DNA of 64,000 nt. Origin: Dickeya aquatica (GTDB lineage: Bacteria; Pseudomonadota; Gammaproteobacteria; Enterobacterales; Enterobacteriaceae). Below, piece by piece: positions 32,005 through 41,938 of the stretch. The number at the start of each line of letters is the position of its first letter. Positions within the stretch are counted from its first letter, which is position 1. A program made the position numbers and the translations under genes. Where the stretch lies: assembly GCF_900095885.1 (NCBI RefSeq), contig NZ_LT615367.1, forward strand, positions 2,232,001-2,296,000, read 5' to 3'. Below the pieces are notes generated by a model. That model was not told where the DNA came from, did not search any database, and was given only the letters and a program-made list of their open reading frames with translations.

Positions 32005-32877
32005 TTAGCCTGCCAGCGCCGGATGCTGCCAGACCGGCTCGACACCGCCCGGCAGCCACAGCTTGCGCCCTAATTCAATCCAGGCACAAGGTTGGTGAAA
32101 ATCAGACCCTTGTGAGGCCAATAACTGGTAGTCCTGCGCATAACGCGCCAGTTGTGAACGCTCATCCGGTGCCTGCTGACACTGGGCGACTTCCATCGCC
32201 TCTCCGCCACACTCGGCAAACACCCCAAGCAAACGCCTGAGCCATTTGGCGCTTAAATCGTAACGCCCCGGGTGGGCCAGTACCGCCACACCGTCTGACT
32301 GGCGAATCGCATTCACGGCGTCGGGTATTGTACACCACTGCGGCGGCACATAGCCGATTTTCCCTTTCGCCAGGTATTTTTTAAACACCTGTGCCACCGT
32401 TTGTGCTTTGCCCTGTTCAACCAGATAACGGGCAAAATGCCCCCGGGTTATCATCCCGCCCTGCGCCAGCCTTAATGCCCCGGCCAGCGCACCGGGAACC
32501 TGCGATTTATCAAGCCGCTGTGCGATAAGTTCGGCACGTTGCCAGCGATAGTGCATTTGTGTCAGCAGCAGTGACGTCAACGCCGGGTGCTGGCAATCGC
32601 ATCCCAAACCGACAATGTGAATCTCATGGTTTTCCCACAGCGTGGAGATTTCAACCCCCGCAACCAGCCGTAGCGCGAGCGCATCGCGGGCAATGGTGCT
32701 CCGGGCCTCTTCAAGCCCCGCGACCGTGTCGTGATCGGTAATCGCCAGTACGTTAACGCCCATCGCCACCGCACGTTGAACCAGTGCTGTCGGCGACAGT
32801 AAACCATCCGAAGCAGTGGTATGGCTGTGCAAGTCATATAAAGTACAAGCCGGTAATGGCAGTGAAATGTCAGACAC
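32005..32877 (-). CDS. rnm: 5'-3' exoribonuclease Rnm (RNase AM, YciV), PHP domain
   Basis: 290 residues. The PHP-type metal site is visible as DLHSHTTASDG (residues 15-25), AITDHDTVAG, GVEIST, VLAHPGRY and GSDFHQP. E. coli Rnm (YciV, also called Trph) was shown to trim 5' ends of rRNAs and to act on pAp-type phosphates. ATG 32877 fits the family opening. It diverges from the trp operon, the same arrangement as in E. coli. Confidence 0.92.
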   Translation of the reverse strand: MSDISLPLPACTLYDLHSHTTASDGLLSPTALVQRAVAMGVNVLAITDHDTVAGLEEARSTIARDALALRLVAGVEISTLWENHEIHIVGLGCDCQHPALTSLLLTQMHYRWQRAELIAQRLDKSQVPGALAGALRLAQGGMITRGHFARYLVEQGKAQTVAQVFKKYLAKGKIGYVPPQWCTIPDAVNAIRQSDGVAVLAHPGRYDLSAKWLRRLLGVFAECGGEAMEVAQCQQAPDERSQLARYAQDYQLLASQGSDFHQPCAWIELGRKLWLPGGVEPVWQHPALAG

Positions 32878-33035
32878 GGTGATTTCTCATGCAGGGTGAT
32901 GAATGTCAGCGCGGCATGATGCCATCAACCCGGCGAAAAGGGAAAACAGAACGCGGGCGGCCAACCGCTATACGAGTCTTCCTGCATTGTTTTGTTTGGT
33001 GAGAGAAGAAATCACTCGCCTTGTATGAAATATTG

Positions 33036-33071
33036 TTGACTTCCCTTCCGCGTTCCAGTTAACTAGTACAC
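33036..33071 (+). promoter_or_regulatory. trp promoter and TrpR operator
   Basis: -35 TTGACT (33036-33041), a 17-base spacer and -10 TTAACT (33059-33064) reproduce the E. coli trp promoter. GTTAACTAGTACACAAG around the -10 is nearly identical to the E. coli TrpR operator core, so repression by tryptophan-bound TrpR is expected. Transcription should start near 33072. Confidence 0.88.
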
Positions 33072-33106
33072 AAGTTCAGATACTGAAGCCAGTAAGGAAA
33101 ATAGCC

Positions 33107-33169
33107 ATGCAAATCATCATGCTCCTGACACAGAAAAAAGAGACAGGTTGGTGGCGCTTCTCCCTGTAA
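33107..33169 (+). CDS. trpL: trp operon leader peptide
   Basis: A 20-residue peptide, MQIIMLLTQKKETGWWRFSL, with AAGGAA about ten bases upstream and two adjacent Trp codons (TGG at 33149 and 33152). It is longer than E. coli TrpL (14 residues) but ends the same way (GWWR...S). Ribosome stalling at the Trp codons would free the segment after it to form the antiterminator. Confidence 0.9.
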   Translation: MQIIMLLTQKKETGWWRFSL

Positions 33170-33213
33170 CGGGCGAAGTGATGTGCATAGCCATTTTCTG
33201 ACATGCTTATCCT

Positions 33214-33239
33214 AAAGCCCGCTGTAGCGGGCTTTTTTA
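33214..33239 (+). terminator. trp attenuator terminator
   Basis: AAAGCCCGCT and AGCGGGCTTT form the terminator stem followed by six T residues. ACGGGC just after the trpL stop (33168-33173) can pair with GCCCGCT as the antiterminator, and GCGCTTC in trpL with GAAGTG behind it as the protective 1:2 stem. Confidence 0.88.
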
Positions 33240-33262
33240 TGGACAAAATACGAGTAAATATC

Positions 33263-34825
33263 ATGCAAACACCACAACCCGAGCTCGAACTGCTCAAGGC
33301 CGATGCGCAATACCGCAACGACCCCAGCGCGATGTTTCATCAGTTGTGCGCTAACCGCCCGGCCACCTTGTTGCTGGAATCAGCGGAAATTGACAGCAAG
33401 CAAAACCTGCAAAGCCTGCTGATTGTCGATAGCGCACTGCGCATAACCGCGCTGGGCCAACAGGTTTCCATCGATGCCCTGACCGCCAATGGCGCATCGC
33501 TGCTGCCGCTGCTGGACAAGGCGCTGCCTGCCACCGTACAGGTAGATGCGCGCCCAAACGGCCGTGAGCTGACATTTCCTGCCACCGACATCATGCAAGA
33601 CGAAGATACGCGCTTACAGGCATTATCCGTGTTTGATGCGCTGCGCCAGCTTTTGAAGCTGGTCGTCTGCCCGGCAAACGAGCGTGAAGCGATGTTTCTG
33701 GGCGGGCTGTTTGCCTACGATCTGGTGGCGGGTTTTGAAAGCCTGCCGCCCCTCACGCAACAACAGCGCTGCCCGGATTACTGTTTTTATCTGGCCGAAA
33801 CGCTGCTGGTGGTTGACCACCAACAACGCTGCACCCATTTGCAGGCGAGCCTGTTTACACCCGACGACGCAGAGCGTCAGCGCCTGCAACAGCGCCTTGA
33901 ACAGTTGCAATACCAGTTAACCCAGCCAGCGCCCGCGCTGCCGCACCAGACGCTCGACACCATGACGCTCACCTGTAATCAAAGTGATGAAGACTACGGT
34001 GCAGTCGTCAGCCAGATGCAGCAAGCCATTCGTATCGGTGAGATTTTTCAGGTTGTGCCCTCGCGGCGCTTCTCATTACCCTGCCCCTCGCCGCTGGCAG
34101 CCTACCAAACGCTTAAAGACAGCAACCCCAGCCCTTACATGTTCTACATGCAAGATAAGGACTTCACGCTGTTTGGAGCCTCACCCGAAAGCTCCCTCAA
34201 GTACGATGCGGCGACTCGCCAGATAGAAATTTACCCGATAGCCGGGACTCGCCCGCGCGGCCGCCATGCTGATGGCTCACTGGACCGCGATCTTGACAGC
34301 CGCATTGAGCTGGAAATGCGCACCGATCACAAAGAGCTGGCAGAACATCTGATGCTGGTAGATCTGGCGCGTAACGATCTGGCGCGGATTTGCGAGCCCG
34401 GCAGCCGTTACGTTGCTGACCTGACCAAAGTCGATCGCTACTCGTTTGTGATGCATCTGGTTTCCCGCGTGGTCGGGACTCTGCGCGCCGACCTCGATGT
34501 GCTGCACGCCTATTGCGCCTGCATGAACATGGGCACACTGAGCGGCGCACCGAAAGTGCGCGCCATGCAGCTTATCGCCGAAAGCGAGAAAACCCGCCGA
34601 GGCAGCTACGGTGGTGCAGTGGGTTACTTCACCGCTCGCGGCGATCTGGATACCTGTATTGTCATTCGCTCGGCCTATGTTGAAGACGGCATCGCCACCG
34701 TGCAGGCCGGAGCCGGTGTGGTGCTGGACTCCCAGCCACAGGCTGAAGCCGATGAAACCCGAAATAAAGCCCGCGCGGTGCTGCGCGCGATTGCCAGTGC
34801 GCATCACGCCCGGGAGGTGTTCTGA
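33263..34825 (+). CDS. trpE: Anthranilate synthase component I
   Basis: Converts chorismate to anthranilate using ammonia from TrpG. 520 residues, the E. coli length. LLLES with Ser40 is the tryptophan feedback site; the catalytic part shows [62 protein letters not shown] and [10 protein letters not shown]. Position 418 is Cys (AYCACMNMG) where the relatives I know have Arg (AYRAC), a single C-to-T change. Start ATG 33263 follows the attenuator by 24 bases; TGA overlaps trpG by one base. Confidence 0.97.
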   Translation: MQTPQPELELLKADAQYRNDPSAMFHQLCANRPATLLLESAEIDSKQNLQSLLIVDSALRITALGQQVSIDALTANGASLLPLLDKALPATVQVDARPNGRELTFPATDIMQDEDTRLQALSVFDALRQLLKLVVCPANEREAMFLGGLFAYDLVAGFESLPPLTQQQRCPDYCFYLAETLLVVDHQQRCTHLQASLFTPDDAERQRLQQRLEQLQYQLTQPAPALPHQTLDTMTLTCNQSDEDYGAVVSQMQQAIRIGEIFQVVPSRRFSLPCPSPLAAYQTLKDSNPSPYMFYMQDKDFTLFGASPESSLKYDAATRQIEIYPIAGTRPRGRHADGSLDRDLDSRIELEMRTDHKELAEHLMLVDLARNDLARICEPGSRYVADLTKVDRYSFVMHLVSRVVGTLRADLDVLHAYCACMNMGTLSGAPKVRAMQLIAESEKTRRGSYGGAVGYFTARGDLDTCIVIRSAYVEDGIATVQAGAGVVLDSQPQAEADETRNKARAVLRAIASAHHAREVF

Positions 34826-35403
34826 TGGCGGATATCCTGTTACTCGATAATATCGACTCCTTTACCTACAACCTGGTCGATCAACTGCGCGCCAGCGGTC
34901 ATCAGGTGGTCGTGTACCGTAATCAATTACCGGCCGATGTCATCATCAGCCGCTTACGGCAGATGGAAAAACCGGTACTGATGCTCTCCCCCGGCCCCGG
35001 CACCCCATCAGAAGCAGGCTGTATGCCGGTGTTACTGCAACGCCTGCGCGGCCAGTTGCCGATTATCGGTATTTGCCTTGGTCATCAGGCGATTGTGGAA
35101 GCTTACGGCGGCCATGTCGGCCAGGCGGGTGAAATTCTGCACGGTAAAGCCTCCAGCATTGAACACGATGCCAGCGCCATGTTCACCGGCCTGCCTAATC
35201 CACTGCCGGTGGCGCGCTATCACTCGCTGGTGGGCAGCAATATCCCTGACGAGCTGGTGGTGAATGCCCGCTTTAACGGTATGGTGATGGCCGTTCGCCA
35301 TGAGAAACACCGCGTTTGCGGGTTTCAGTTCCACCCCGAATCGATTCTGACCACGCAGGGTGCGCGTTTGCTAAATCAAACGCTCGACTGGGCACTGGCT
35401 TAA
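34825..35403 (+). CDS. trpG: Anthranilate synthase glutamine amidotransferase, stand-alone
   Basis: 192-residue class I amidotransferase supplying ammonia to TrpE. Catalytic Cys84 is in GICLGHQ, and His170 and Glu172 are in [20 protein letters not shown] is the oxyanion region. In E. coli this domain is fused to TrpD; here a TAA ends it and trpD begins 17 bases later with its own GGGAG site. Start overlaps the trpE stop (TGATG), so TrpE and TrpG are co-translated. Confidence 0.97.
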   Translation: MADILLLDNIDSFTYNLVDQLRASGHQVVVYRNQLPADVIISRLRQMEKPVLMLSPGPGTPSEAGCMPVLLQRLRGQLPIIGICLGHQAIVEAYGGHVGQAGEILHGKASSIEHDASAMFTGLPNPLPVARYHSLVGSNIPDELVVNARFNGMVMAVRHEKHRVCGFQFHPESILTTQGARLLNQTLDWALA

Positions 35404-35419
35404 ACACGGGAGAAAAAAC

Positions 35420-36418
35420 ATGCAACCGATTCTTGAAAAGCTCTACCGTGCCGAGGTGCTCACGCAGGCAGAAAGCCAGCAGCTGTTTGCCACTATCATT
35501 CAGGGGCAACTTGAGCCCACCCAACTGGCCGCGGCCCTTATCAGCATGAAGGTGCGGGGCGAACACCCGGATGAAATCGCGGGTGCGGCACGCGCGCTGT
35601 TAGACGATGCTAAAGCCTTTCCTCGCCCGGATTACCCGTTTGCCGATATCGTCGGCACCGGCGGAGATGGCACCAACAGCATCAATATTTCCACCGCCAG
35701 CGCCTTTGTTGCCGCCGCCTGCGGTTTGAAAGTCGCCAAACACGGCAACCGCAGCGTTTCCAGCCGCTCCGGCTCGTCTGATTTGTTATCCGCCTTCGGT
35801 ATCAAACTGGATATGACACCGGAAACCTCACGTCAGGCGCTGGACTCGCTCGGGGTGTGCTTTTTGTTCGCGCCGCAATACCACACCGGCTTTCGCCATG
35901 CCATGCCGGTACGCCAGCAGCTCAAAACGCGCACGGTATTCAATGTGCTTGGGCCTTTAATCAACCCGGCTCGCCCGCCGCTGGCACTGATTGGCGTTTA
36001 TCACCCGGCGCTGGTTGAGCCGATTGCCAAAACATTGCATGTGCTGGGGTATCAGCGCGCGGCGGTCGTGCACGGCGGCGGCATGGATGAAGTGGCTATT
36101 CATGCACCCACCACGGTTGCCGAACTGCGAGACGGCGACATTGAGACTTATCAGTTAACGCCACAGGATTTCGGGCTGGACACCTTCGCGCTGCGTGATT
36201 TACAAGGCGGCACGCCGGAAGAAAATCGTGACATTCTGGCACGCTTGCTTCAGGGTAAAGGCGAACGCGCACACGAGGCAGCCGTCGCGGCCAACGTCGC
36301 CTTGCTGATGAAATTATTCGGGCAGGAAGACCTGCGGCACAATGCCCGACAGGCGCTGGATAGCATTCATAGCGGGCAGGCTTATCAGCGTGTGCTGGAT
36401 CTCGCTGCCAGAGGTTAA
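35420..36418 (+). CDS. trpD: Anthranilate phosphoribosyltransferase, stand-alone
   Basis: 332 residues. Joins anthranilate to phosphoribosyl pyrophosphate. The PRPP loop [35 protein letters not shown] and [18 protein letters not shown] are the family motifs, followed by [12 protein letters not shown] and [11 protein letters not shown]. The first residues MQPILEKLY match the sequence that follows the linker in the fused E. coli TrpGD, so this is the same domain cut free. Confidence 0.97.
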   Translation: MQPILEKLYRAEVLTQAESQQLFATIIQGQLEPTQLAAALISMKVRGEHPDEIAGAARALLDDAKAFPRPDYPFADIVGTGGDGTNSINISTASAFVAAACGLKVAKHGNRSVSSRSGSSDLLSAFGIKLDMTPETSRQALDSLGVCFLFAPQYHTGFRHAMPVRQQLKTRTVFNVLGPLINPARPPLALIGVYHPALVEPIAKTLHVLGYQRAAVVHGGGMDEVAIHAPTTVAELRDGDIETYQLTPQDFGLDTFALRDLQGGTPEENRDILARLLQGKGERAHEAAVAANVALLMKLFGQEDLRHNARQALDSIHSGQAYQRVLDLAARG

Positions 36419-36435
36419 AGAAAGGACAGGACAAC

Positions 36436-37821
36436 ATGCAGGAAACCGTATTGACCAGAATTGTGCGCGATAAAGCACAATGGATTGCCGAACGACAGCA
36501 GCAGCAGCCGCTCGACAGCTTTCTGCCGCAGGTGGTGCCCAGTCACCGTGCGTTCTATCAGGTGCTAAAACAGGCCTCACCCGCCTTTATTCTGGAATGT
36601 AAAAAGGCCTCGCCCTCCAAAGGGCTGATTCGTGCCGATTTCGACCCGGTGGCAATAGCGCAGGTTTATCAGGATTATGCTTCTGCCATTTCCGTGCTGA
36701 CCGATGAGAAATATTTTCAGGGTGATTTCGCATTTTTGTCACTCGTGAGCGCCGCTGTGCCGCAACCGGTGCTGTGCAAAGACTTTATTATCGACCCCTA
36801 CCAGATTTATCTGGCGCGTTACTACCAGGCCGATGCCATCCTGCTGATGCTTTCGGTGCTGAATGATGATCAATACCGGGCGCTGGCCGAGGTCGCCCAT
36901 AGCCTGAACATGGGCATATTGACCGAAGTGAGCAACGACGACGAGCGCCAGCGCGCCATTGCGCTCGGTGCCCGCGTGGTCGGGATCAACAACCGTGACC
37001 TGCGCGATCTCTCCATCGACCTCAATCGCACCCGTCTGCTCTCGCGTGACCTTTCGGATGAAGTGACGGTGATAAGCGAATCCGGCATTAGCCAGTACGC
37101 CCAGATTCAGCAACTGAGCCAGTATGCTAACGGCTTTTTGATTGGCAGTTCGCTGATGGAACAAGAAAATCTGACGCTGGCCGTGCGCCAGGTCATTCTC
37201 GGCGACAACAAAGTTTGCGGGCTGACGCGCCCGGAAGATGCCGCTGCCGCCTATCAGGCTGGCGCGGTCTATGGCGGACTGATTTTCGTGCCGCAATCAC
37301 CGCGTTATGTGACAACGTCACAGGCGCGTCGGGTGATGGCCGCCGCGCCGTTACGTTATGTTGGTGTCTTTCGTGATGCGCCACCGAACGAAATTGTCGC
37401 CACCGTCACCTCACTTGGGCTTGCCGTGGTGCAGTTGCACGGCAAAGAAGATGCCGCATTTATCGCCGCGCTTCGCCAGCAGTTGCCTGCGCAGTGCCAG
37501 ATTTGGCAAGCGCAAAGCGTCGGCGACACGCTGCCGCCTCTCACGGCGGCGCACGTTGATCGCGTGTTGCTGGATAACGCTCAGGGCGGCAGCGGCCAGC
37601 CCTTCGACTGGTCACGGCTGGCAGGCCATACGCTTAGTCAGGTGATGCTGGCAGGCGGTATCTCACCGCACAATGTGGCGCTCGCCGCTCGCCTTGGCTG
37701 CGCCGGGGTGGATGTCAACTCCAGCGTTGAATCACAACCAGGTATAAAAGACGCGCAAAAAATTGCCGCCGTCTTTCAGGCACTGCGCACCATACCGGCG
37801 CGCCACCTCTTTCATGCATAA
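36436..37821 (+). CDS. trpCF: Fused indole-3-glycerol-phosphate synthase / phosphoribosylanthranilate isomerase
   Basis: 461 residues, two TIM barrels. The TrpC half (1-255) shows FILECKKASPSKG, SVLTDEKYFQG, CKDFIIDPYQIYLAR, GINNRDLRDLSIDLNRT and ISESGI. The TrpF half (256-461) begins NKVCGLTRPEDA, with catalytic Cys in that motif, and has VQLHGKEDAAF, DNAQGGSGQPFDW and AGGISPHNV. Fusion is as in E. coli. It starts 17 bases after trpD. Confidence 0.97.
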   Translation: MQETVLTRIVRDKAQWIAERQQQQPLDSFLPQVVPSHRAFYQVLKQASPAFILECKKASPSKGLIRADFDPVAIAQVYQDYASAISVLTDEKYFQGDFAFLSLVSAAVPQPVLCKDFIIDPYQIYLARYYQADAILLMLSVLNDDQYRALAEVAHSLNMGILTEVSNDDERQRAIALGARVVGINNRDLRDLSIDLNRTRLLSRDLSDEVTVISESGISQYAQIQQLSQYANGFLIGSSLMEQENLTLAVRQVILGDNKVCGLTRPEDAAAAYQAGAVYGGLIFVPQSPRYVTTSQARRVMAAAPLRYVGVFRDAPPNEIVATVTSLGLAVVQLHGKEDAAFIAALRQQLPAQCQIWQAQSVGDTLPPLTAAHVDRVLLDNAQGGSGQPFDWSRLAGHTLSQVMLAGGISPHNVALAARLGCAGVDVNSSVESQPGIKDAQKIAAVFQALRTIPARHLFHA

Positions 37822-37839
37822 CATTAGACAGGTTTGACG

Positions 37840-39030
37840 ATGACGTTACTTAATCCCTACTTTGGTGAATTTGGTGGCCAATACGTGCCACAAATCCTGA
37901 TGCCTGCACTGCGTCAGTTAGAAGAGGCCTTTGTCAGTGCGCAGCGTGACCCGGCCTTTCAGGCACAATTCAGTGACCTGTTGAAAAATTATGCTGGCCG
38001 ACCGACGGCGCTCACCCGTTGCCAAAACCTGACCGCCGGTACGCGTACCAGGCTCTATCTCAAACGTGAAGATCTGCTGCATGGCGGCGCGCATAAAACC
38101 AATCAGGTTCTGGGGCAGGCGCTGCTCGCCAAGCGGATGGGCAAAAGTGAAATTATTGCCGAAACCGGTGCCGGCCAGCATGGTGTTGCCACGGCGCTGG
38201 CCTGCGCGCTGCTGGGGCTAAAATGCCGGGTGTACATGGGTGCGAAGGACGTAGAGCGTCAGTCGCCCAACGTATTTCGTATGCGCCTGATGGGGGCCGA
38301 AGTGATCCCGGTGCACAGCGGTTCATCCACGCTAAAAGATGCCTGCAACGAAGCACTGCGCGACTGGTCTGGCAGCTACGAAAAGGCGCATTATCTGCTG
38401 GGTACGGCCGCAGGCCCGCACCCTTACCCCACCATCGTGCGTGAATTCCAGCGCATGATTGGCGAGGAAACCAAGGCGCAAATAAAAGAACAGGAAGGCC
38501 GCCTGCCTGATGCGGTGCTGGCGTGCGTCGGCGGCGGCTCCAACGCGATTGGCATGTTTGCGGATTTTATTGATGAACCCGCGGTAAAACTGATTGGCAT
38601 TGAGCCTGCCGGATTAGGTATTAAGTCCGGCCATCATGGCGCGCCACTCAAACATGGCCGGGTCGGCATCTATTTTGGTATGAAATCGCCAATGATGCAG
38701 ACCGGTGATGGCCAGATTGAGGAGTCCTACTCCATTTCGGCCGGGCTTGATTTCCCCTCTGTCGGCCCCCAGCATGCACACCTTAGCAGCATTGGCCGCG
38801 CCGATTATGTCTCCATTACCGATGACGAAGCGCTGGATGCCTTCCGCGCGCTGTCACGCCATGAGGGGATTATTCCCGCACTCGAATCCTCTCACGCTCT
38901 GGCCCATGCCCTGAAAATGATTAAGGCTGACCCTGAAAAAGAGCAAATTCTGGTGGTTAACCTGTCAGGCCGCGGTGATAAAGACATCTTTACCGTTCAC
39001 GATATTTTGACATCCCGGGGAGAAATCTGA
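37840..39030 (+). CDS. trpB: Tryptophan synthase beta chain
   Basis: 396 residues. Pyridoxal-phosphate enzyme condensing indole with serine. [14 protein letters not shown] carries Lys86, the cofactor Lys; [24 protein letters not shown] (phosphate loop) and [15 protein letters not shown] are conserved. I prefer the ATG 37840 ([18 protein letters not shown]); a TTG six bases earlier is in frame but unlikely. Its TGA overlaps the trpA ATG by one base. Confidence 0.97.
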   Translation: MTLLNPYFGEFGGQYVPQILMPALRQLEEAFVSAQRDPAFQAQFSDLLKNYAGRPTALTRCQNLTAGTRTRLYLKREDLLHGGAHKTNQVLGQALLAKRMGKSEIIAETGAGQHGVATALACALLGLKCRVYMGAKDVERQSPNVFRMRLMGAEVIPVHSGSSTLKDACNEALRDWSGSYEKAHYLLGTAAGPHPYPTIVREFQRMIGEETKAQIKEQEGRLPDAVLACVGGGSNAIGMFADFIDEPAVKLIGIEPAGLGIKSGHHGAPLKHGRVGIYFGMKSPMMQTGDGQIEESYSISAGLDFPSVGPQHAHLSSIGRADYVSITDDEALDAFRALSRHEGIIPALESSHALAHALKMIKADPEKEQILVVNLSGRGDKDIFTVHDILTSRGEI

Positions 39031-39839
39031 TGGAACGCTACCACGCACTGTTTAAGGCACTGTCGGCAAAACAGGAAGGTGCCTTCGTCCCCTTTGTCAC
39101 GCTGGGTGACCCGTCCCCTGAACTGTCATTACAAATTATTGATGCGCTGGTGGCCGCCGGTGCCGATGCGCTGGAATTGGGCATCCCGTTTTCCGATCCG
39201 CTGGCCGATGGGCCGACCATCCAGAATGCCACCCTGCGCGCCTTTGCCGCCGGAGTGACGCCCGCACAATGCTTTGAGCTGCTTGCCCGCGTGCGCCAGA
39301 AATACCCCTCGCTGCCAATAGGTTTGCTGATGTATGCCAATCTGGTGTTCAGCAACGGGATTGATGCGTTTTACCAGCGTTGTGCCGAAACCGGCGTTGA
39401 TTCGGTACTGGTCGCTGACGTGCCGCTGGAAGAGTCGGCCCCGTTCCGTCAGGCAGCCATGAAACACGGTATTGCGCCTATTTTCATCTGCCCGCCCAAT
39501 GCTAACGACGATTTGCTGCGTGAAATTGCCTCATTTGGCCGTGGCTATACGTATCTGCTCTCGCGTGCGGGCGTTACCGGCTCAGAAACCCGCGCGCAGT
39601 TACCGCTCAACCACCTGCTGGAGAAATTGCAGGAGTACCACGCTGCGCCTGCGCTACTCGGTTTCGGTATCTCGGAGCCTGGACAAGTGAGTGACGCACT
39701 GGCCTGCGGCGCGGCAGGGGCCATTTCCGGCTCAGCCATCGTCAAAATCATTGAGCAATACCACACCACACCCGATGAGATGCTCACCCGGCTGACGGCG
39801 TTTGTCAGCGAGATGAAAGCAGCCACCCGCGCCCGCTAA
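39030..39839 (+). CDS. trpA: Tryptophan synthase alpha chain
   Basis: 269 residues (E. coli 268). Cleaves indole-3-glycerol phosphate and channels indole to Trp[22 protein letters not shown] contains the catalytic Glu49 and Asp60; [31 protein letters not shown] and AISGSAIVK form the phosphate site. Last gene of the operon, followed directly by a strong terminator. Confidence 0.97.
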   Translation: MERYHALFKALSAKQEGAFVPFVTLGDPSPELSLQIIDALVAAGADALELGIPFSDPLADGPTIQNATLRAFAAGVTPAQCFELLARVRQKYPSLPIGLLMYANLVFSNGIDAFYQRCAETGVDSVLVADVPLEESAPFRQAAMKHGIAPIFICPPNANDDLLREIASFGRGYTYLLSRAGVTGSETRAQLPLNHLLEKLQEYHAAPALLGFGISEPGQVSDALACGAAGAISGSAIVKIIEQYHTTPDEMLTRLTAFVSEMKAATRAR

Positions 39840-39855
39840 TTCTTCCCCTTCCGTT

Positions 39856-39889
39856 AACGCCATCACCGCTCTGGTGATGGCGTTTTTTT
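39856..39889 (+). terminator. trp operon terminator
   Basis: AACGCCATCACC and GGTGATGGCGTT form a twelve-pair stem followed by TTTTTTTA, 17 bases after the trpA stop. Confidence 0.95.
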
Positions 39890-40143
39890 ATTGCCTGCGA
39901 GTCCATATCCACGACAACGACGCTAACGGGCCATTATCCAGGTGTCGTTATGCATCAAAAACCGGGGCCACGTCACAAAATGAAAAACCTGCTCACAACT
40001 ATGTGGCAAATGTGTGGTCAAAAAGAGCATGAAAGAGAACGATGGGAATCGTCAACTCAACAAACAAATCATTTAAATAGATTTATTTTTGTAAAAAAGT
40101 GATTCATACGGGCGAATTCAGACAACGAATATCATATTATTTT

Positions 40144-40162
40144 ATTGAAACACCGTTTTATT
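40144..40162 (+). promoter_or_regulatory. KdgR-like operator 1
   Basis: ATTGAAACACCGTTTTATT agrees with the KdgR consensus as I remember it (AATRAAAYRYYRTTTYAWT) at 18 of 19 positions. KdgR represses pectin catabolism genes until pectin breakdown products appear. Confidence 0.7.
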
Positions 40163-40207
40163 CCCTCAGACACAGTTTGGTGAGGCTGTAAATGACAGCC
40201 GTCACAC

Positions 40208-40226
40208 TATGAAACTGCTTTTCATT
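40208..40226 (+). promoter_or_regulatory. KdgR-like operator 2
   Basis: TATGAAACTGCTTTTCATT agrees with the same KdgR consensus at about 15 of 19 positions and lies 64 bases (six helical turns) from operator 1. Two operators are also described for kdgM of Dickeya. Confidence 0.55.
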
Positions 40227-40358
40227 TTTTCGCATTTACTGTTCTCGATCACACATTTGTAAGCAGAGATAAATAAGAATGCACATGTGCCGCGTCGTTT
40301 CATGGTGCAACAACAAATAAAAATGATTTCTTAAATGATCTCTGAGAGGGTTATGACG

Positions 40359-41087
40359 ATGAAATTTAAAATTCTGACAGTGATGGTGGCGTCTTTAGTA
40401 AGTATGAGTTCAATGGCGGTGACGTTTGATTACCGTCATGAAATGAAAGATACCAAAAACGCCGATCATAAAGATCGCCTGTTGATTTCTCATCGCTTTG
40501 AGAATGGTTTTGGTTTATCTTCTGAAGCGTCATGGAAAAATGGCGAGCCATCTGGCCGTACCACGCCTAATAAACCATATCATGAGCAGGTAAGTAACGA
40601 GACTGAAATCATCGCAAGTTATCTGTACAACTTTAATAAGACGTACTCACTTGAGTCTGGCCTTTCTTATGTAACATCCTCGGGCAGCGCTAGCTATCGT
40701 CCTTATATTCGTGCCAAAGCGAATGTGATGGATGATCTGACCGTCTCTCTACGTTATCGCCCGTATTTTAAGCGCAATAGCAGCAATATTGGTCTTGCTG
40801 GCAAAGACACTAGCGAATCAGGTTATGTTTTCACTGGAAATATTGATTACACATTCCTGACAAGCTTCACTATTGGTTACGAGCTGGAATATGGCAAAAC
40901 AACGAAAGCTGGCTTTAATTACTATCGTTATGATAAAGACAGTGATAATTTCGATCATAACGTGAAGCTGTCTTACAAGTGGGACAAAAACTGGAAACCT
41001 TATCTTGAAGTAGGTAACGTAGCTGAAGATGGTGCGACGGATCACCGCCAGACTCGCTACCGTGTTGGTGTACAGTACAACTTCTAA
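40359..41087 (+). CDS. KdgM-family oligogalacturonate-specific porin
   Basis: 242 residues with a 20-residue signal peptide (MKFKILTVMVASLVSMSSMA). The mature protein opens VTFDYRHEMKDTKNADHKDRLLISHRFENG and closes TDHRQTRYRVGVQYNF, both hallmarks of the small monomeric KdgM/KdgN beta-barrels that let oligogalacturonates cross the outer membrane. Alternating aromatic and polar strands with a terminal Phe fit a 12-stranded barrel. Start 40359 is chosen over ATG 40353 because the GAGAGGG site is then properly spaced. KdgR-like boxes upstream tie it to pectin catabolism. Whether it equals KdgM, KdgN or a further paralogue cannot be told here. E. coli has yciGFE at this place. Confidence 0.9.
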   Translation: MKFKILTVMVASLVSMSSMAVTFDYRHEMKDTKNADHKDRLLISHRFENGFGLSSEASWKNGEPSGRTTPNKPYHEQVSNETEIIASYLYNFNKTYSLESGLSYVTSSGSASYRPYIRAKANVMDDLTVSLRYRPYFKRNSSNIGLAGKDTSESGYVFTGNIDYTFLTSFTIGYELEYGKTTKAGFNYYRYDKDSDNFDHNVKLSYKWDKNWKPYLEVGNVAEDGATDHRQTRYRVGVQYNF

Positions 41088-41110
41088 TTCTGTTTCATCA
41101 GCAGATGATA

Positions 41111-41144
41111 AAAAAGGCGGAACATCAGTTCCGCCTTTTCTTTT
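41111..41144. terminator. Bidirectional terminator between porin gene and ompW
   Basis: AAAAGGCGGAAC and GTTCCGCCTTTT-like arms form a stem with A and T tracts on both sides, ending both convergent genes. Confidence 0.88.
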
Positions 41145-41163
41145 GCTATTTTCGCTGTAGCTA

Positions 41164-41793
41164 TCAGAATTTATAGCCAAAACCAAACATAAACACCCAC
41201 GGGTCAAGACGGGTTTTCACGCTCTGATCCTGACCATTGGCTTTAAATTTCACGGTGGTGTCAATATCCATCCACCACACGGACATATTCAGCAGCCAGT
41301 TTTTATTCAGGTTGTAATCCAGACCCGCCTGAGCCGCCACACCCCAGGAGTTTTTCAGGCTGAGATCGGTCAGCGCGCCATCCAGATTTTGGGTAAATTT
41401 CTCACCAAAAAAGGTGGTGTAATTCAGGCCCGCACCAACGTAAGGGCGCAGCTTATCCGTACCTTCGCCGAAGTAGTACTGCGCCATTAACGTCGGCGGC
41501 AGGTGTTTTACCTTGGCAATATTGCCAAGCCCCGCTAATCCGACTTTATGCTGGAACGGCGTAGCCGCCAATAATTCCACACCGATGTTATCGGTGAACA
41601 TATAACCGGCAGTTAACCCCAACTGGGTATTGTTATTCACGCTAAAAGAGCCACTGCCCAGTACATCATCTGAACTTTCAACCGGGCGAACGGTTGCGGT
41701 ACCCGCACGGAAAATCACATCTCCCGCCTGGTGCGCCTGTGCCAGAGCAGGAATCATCGCAGCTGCTATCATCAATAAAGAAGACGTTTTCAT
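41164..41793 (-). CDS. ompW: Outer membrane protein OmpW
   Basis: 209 residues with a 20-residue signal peptide ending AQA-HQ. Mature blocks GDVIFRAGTATVRPVESSDDVLGSG, NNTQLGLTAGYMFTDNIGVELLAATPFQHKVG, LPPTLMAQYYFG, RPYVGAGLNYTTFF and the C-terminal DPWVFMFGFGYKF match the eight-stranded OmpW barrel. OmpW has been linked to passage of small hydrophobic molecules and to stress and oxygen adaptation. A perfect FNR-type box lies 146 bases upstream, in keeping with FNR control of ompW in E. coli. Confidence 0.95.
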   Translation of the reverse strand: MKTSSLLMIAAAMIPALAQAHQAGDVIFRAGTATVRPVESSDDVLGSGSFSVNNNTQLGLTAGYMFTDNIGVELLAATPFQHKVGLAGLGNIAKVKHLPPTLMAQYYFGEGTDKLRPYVGAGLNYTTFFGEKFTQNLDGALTDLSLKNSWGVAAQAGLDYNLNKNWLLNMSVWWMDIDTTVKFKANGQDQSVKTRLDPWVFMFGFGYKF

Positions 41794-41938
41794 TATCCAC
41801 TCCTTTTGTATGGTTAATATCCGGGCGAACTATACCCATCAAGTGGTATTTTTGTTTGAACGCAGATCACATCCTGACAGGTTTTCCTCACTATTATGGC
41901 ATTTATCAAAATGCCCTAAGTTCATAAAAAACAAAGAA

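Larger units (their letters stand above)
39890..40358. promoter_or_regulatory. Control region of the KdgM-type porin gene
   Basis: This 469-base AT-rich region has no gene. It carries two KdgR-like palindromes listed separately and a possible CRP site at about 40191-40206 (AATGA-N6-TCACA). An imperfect CRP-like right arm GATCACACATTT is at 40247-40258. The ribosome binding site GAGAGGG is at 40343-40350. Confidence 0.6.
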
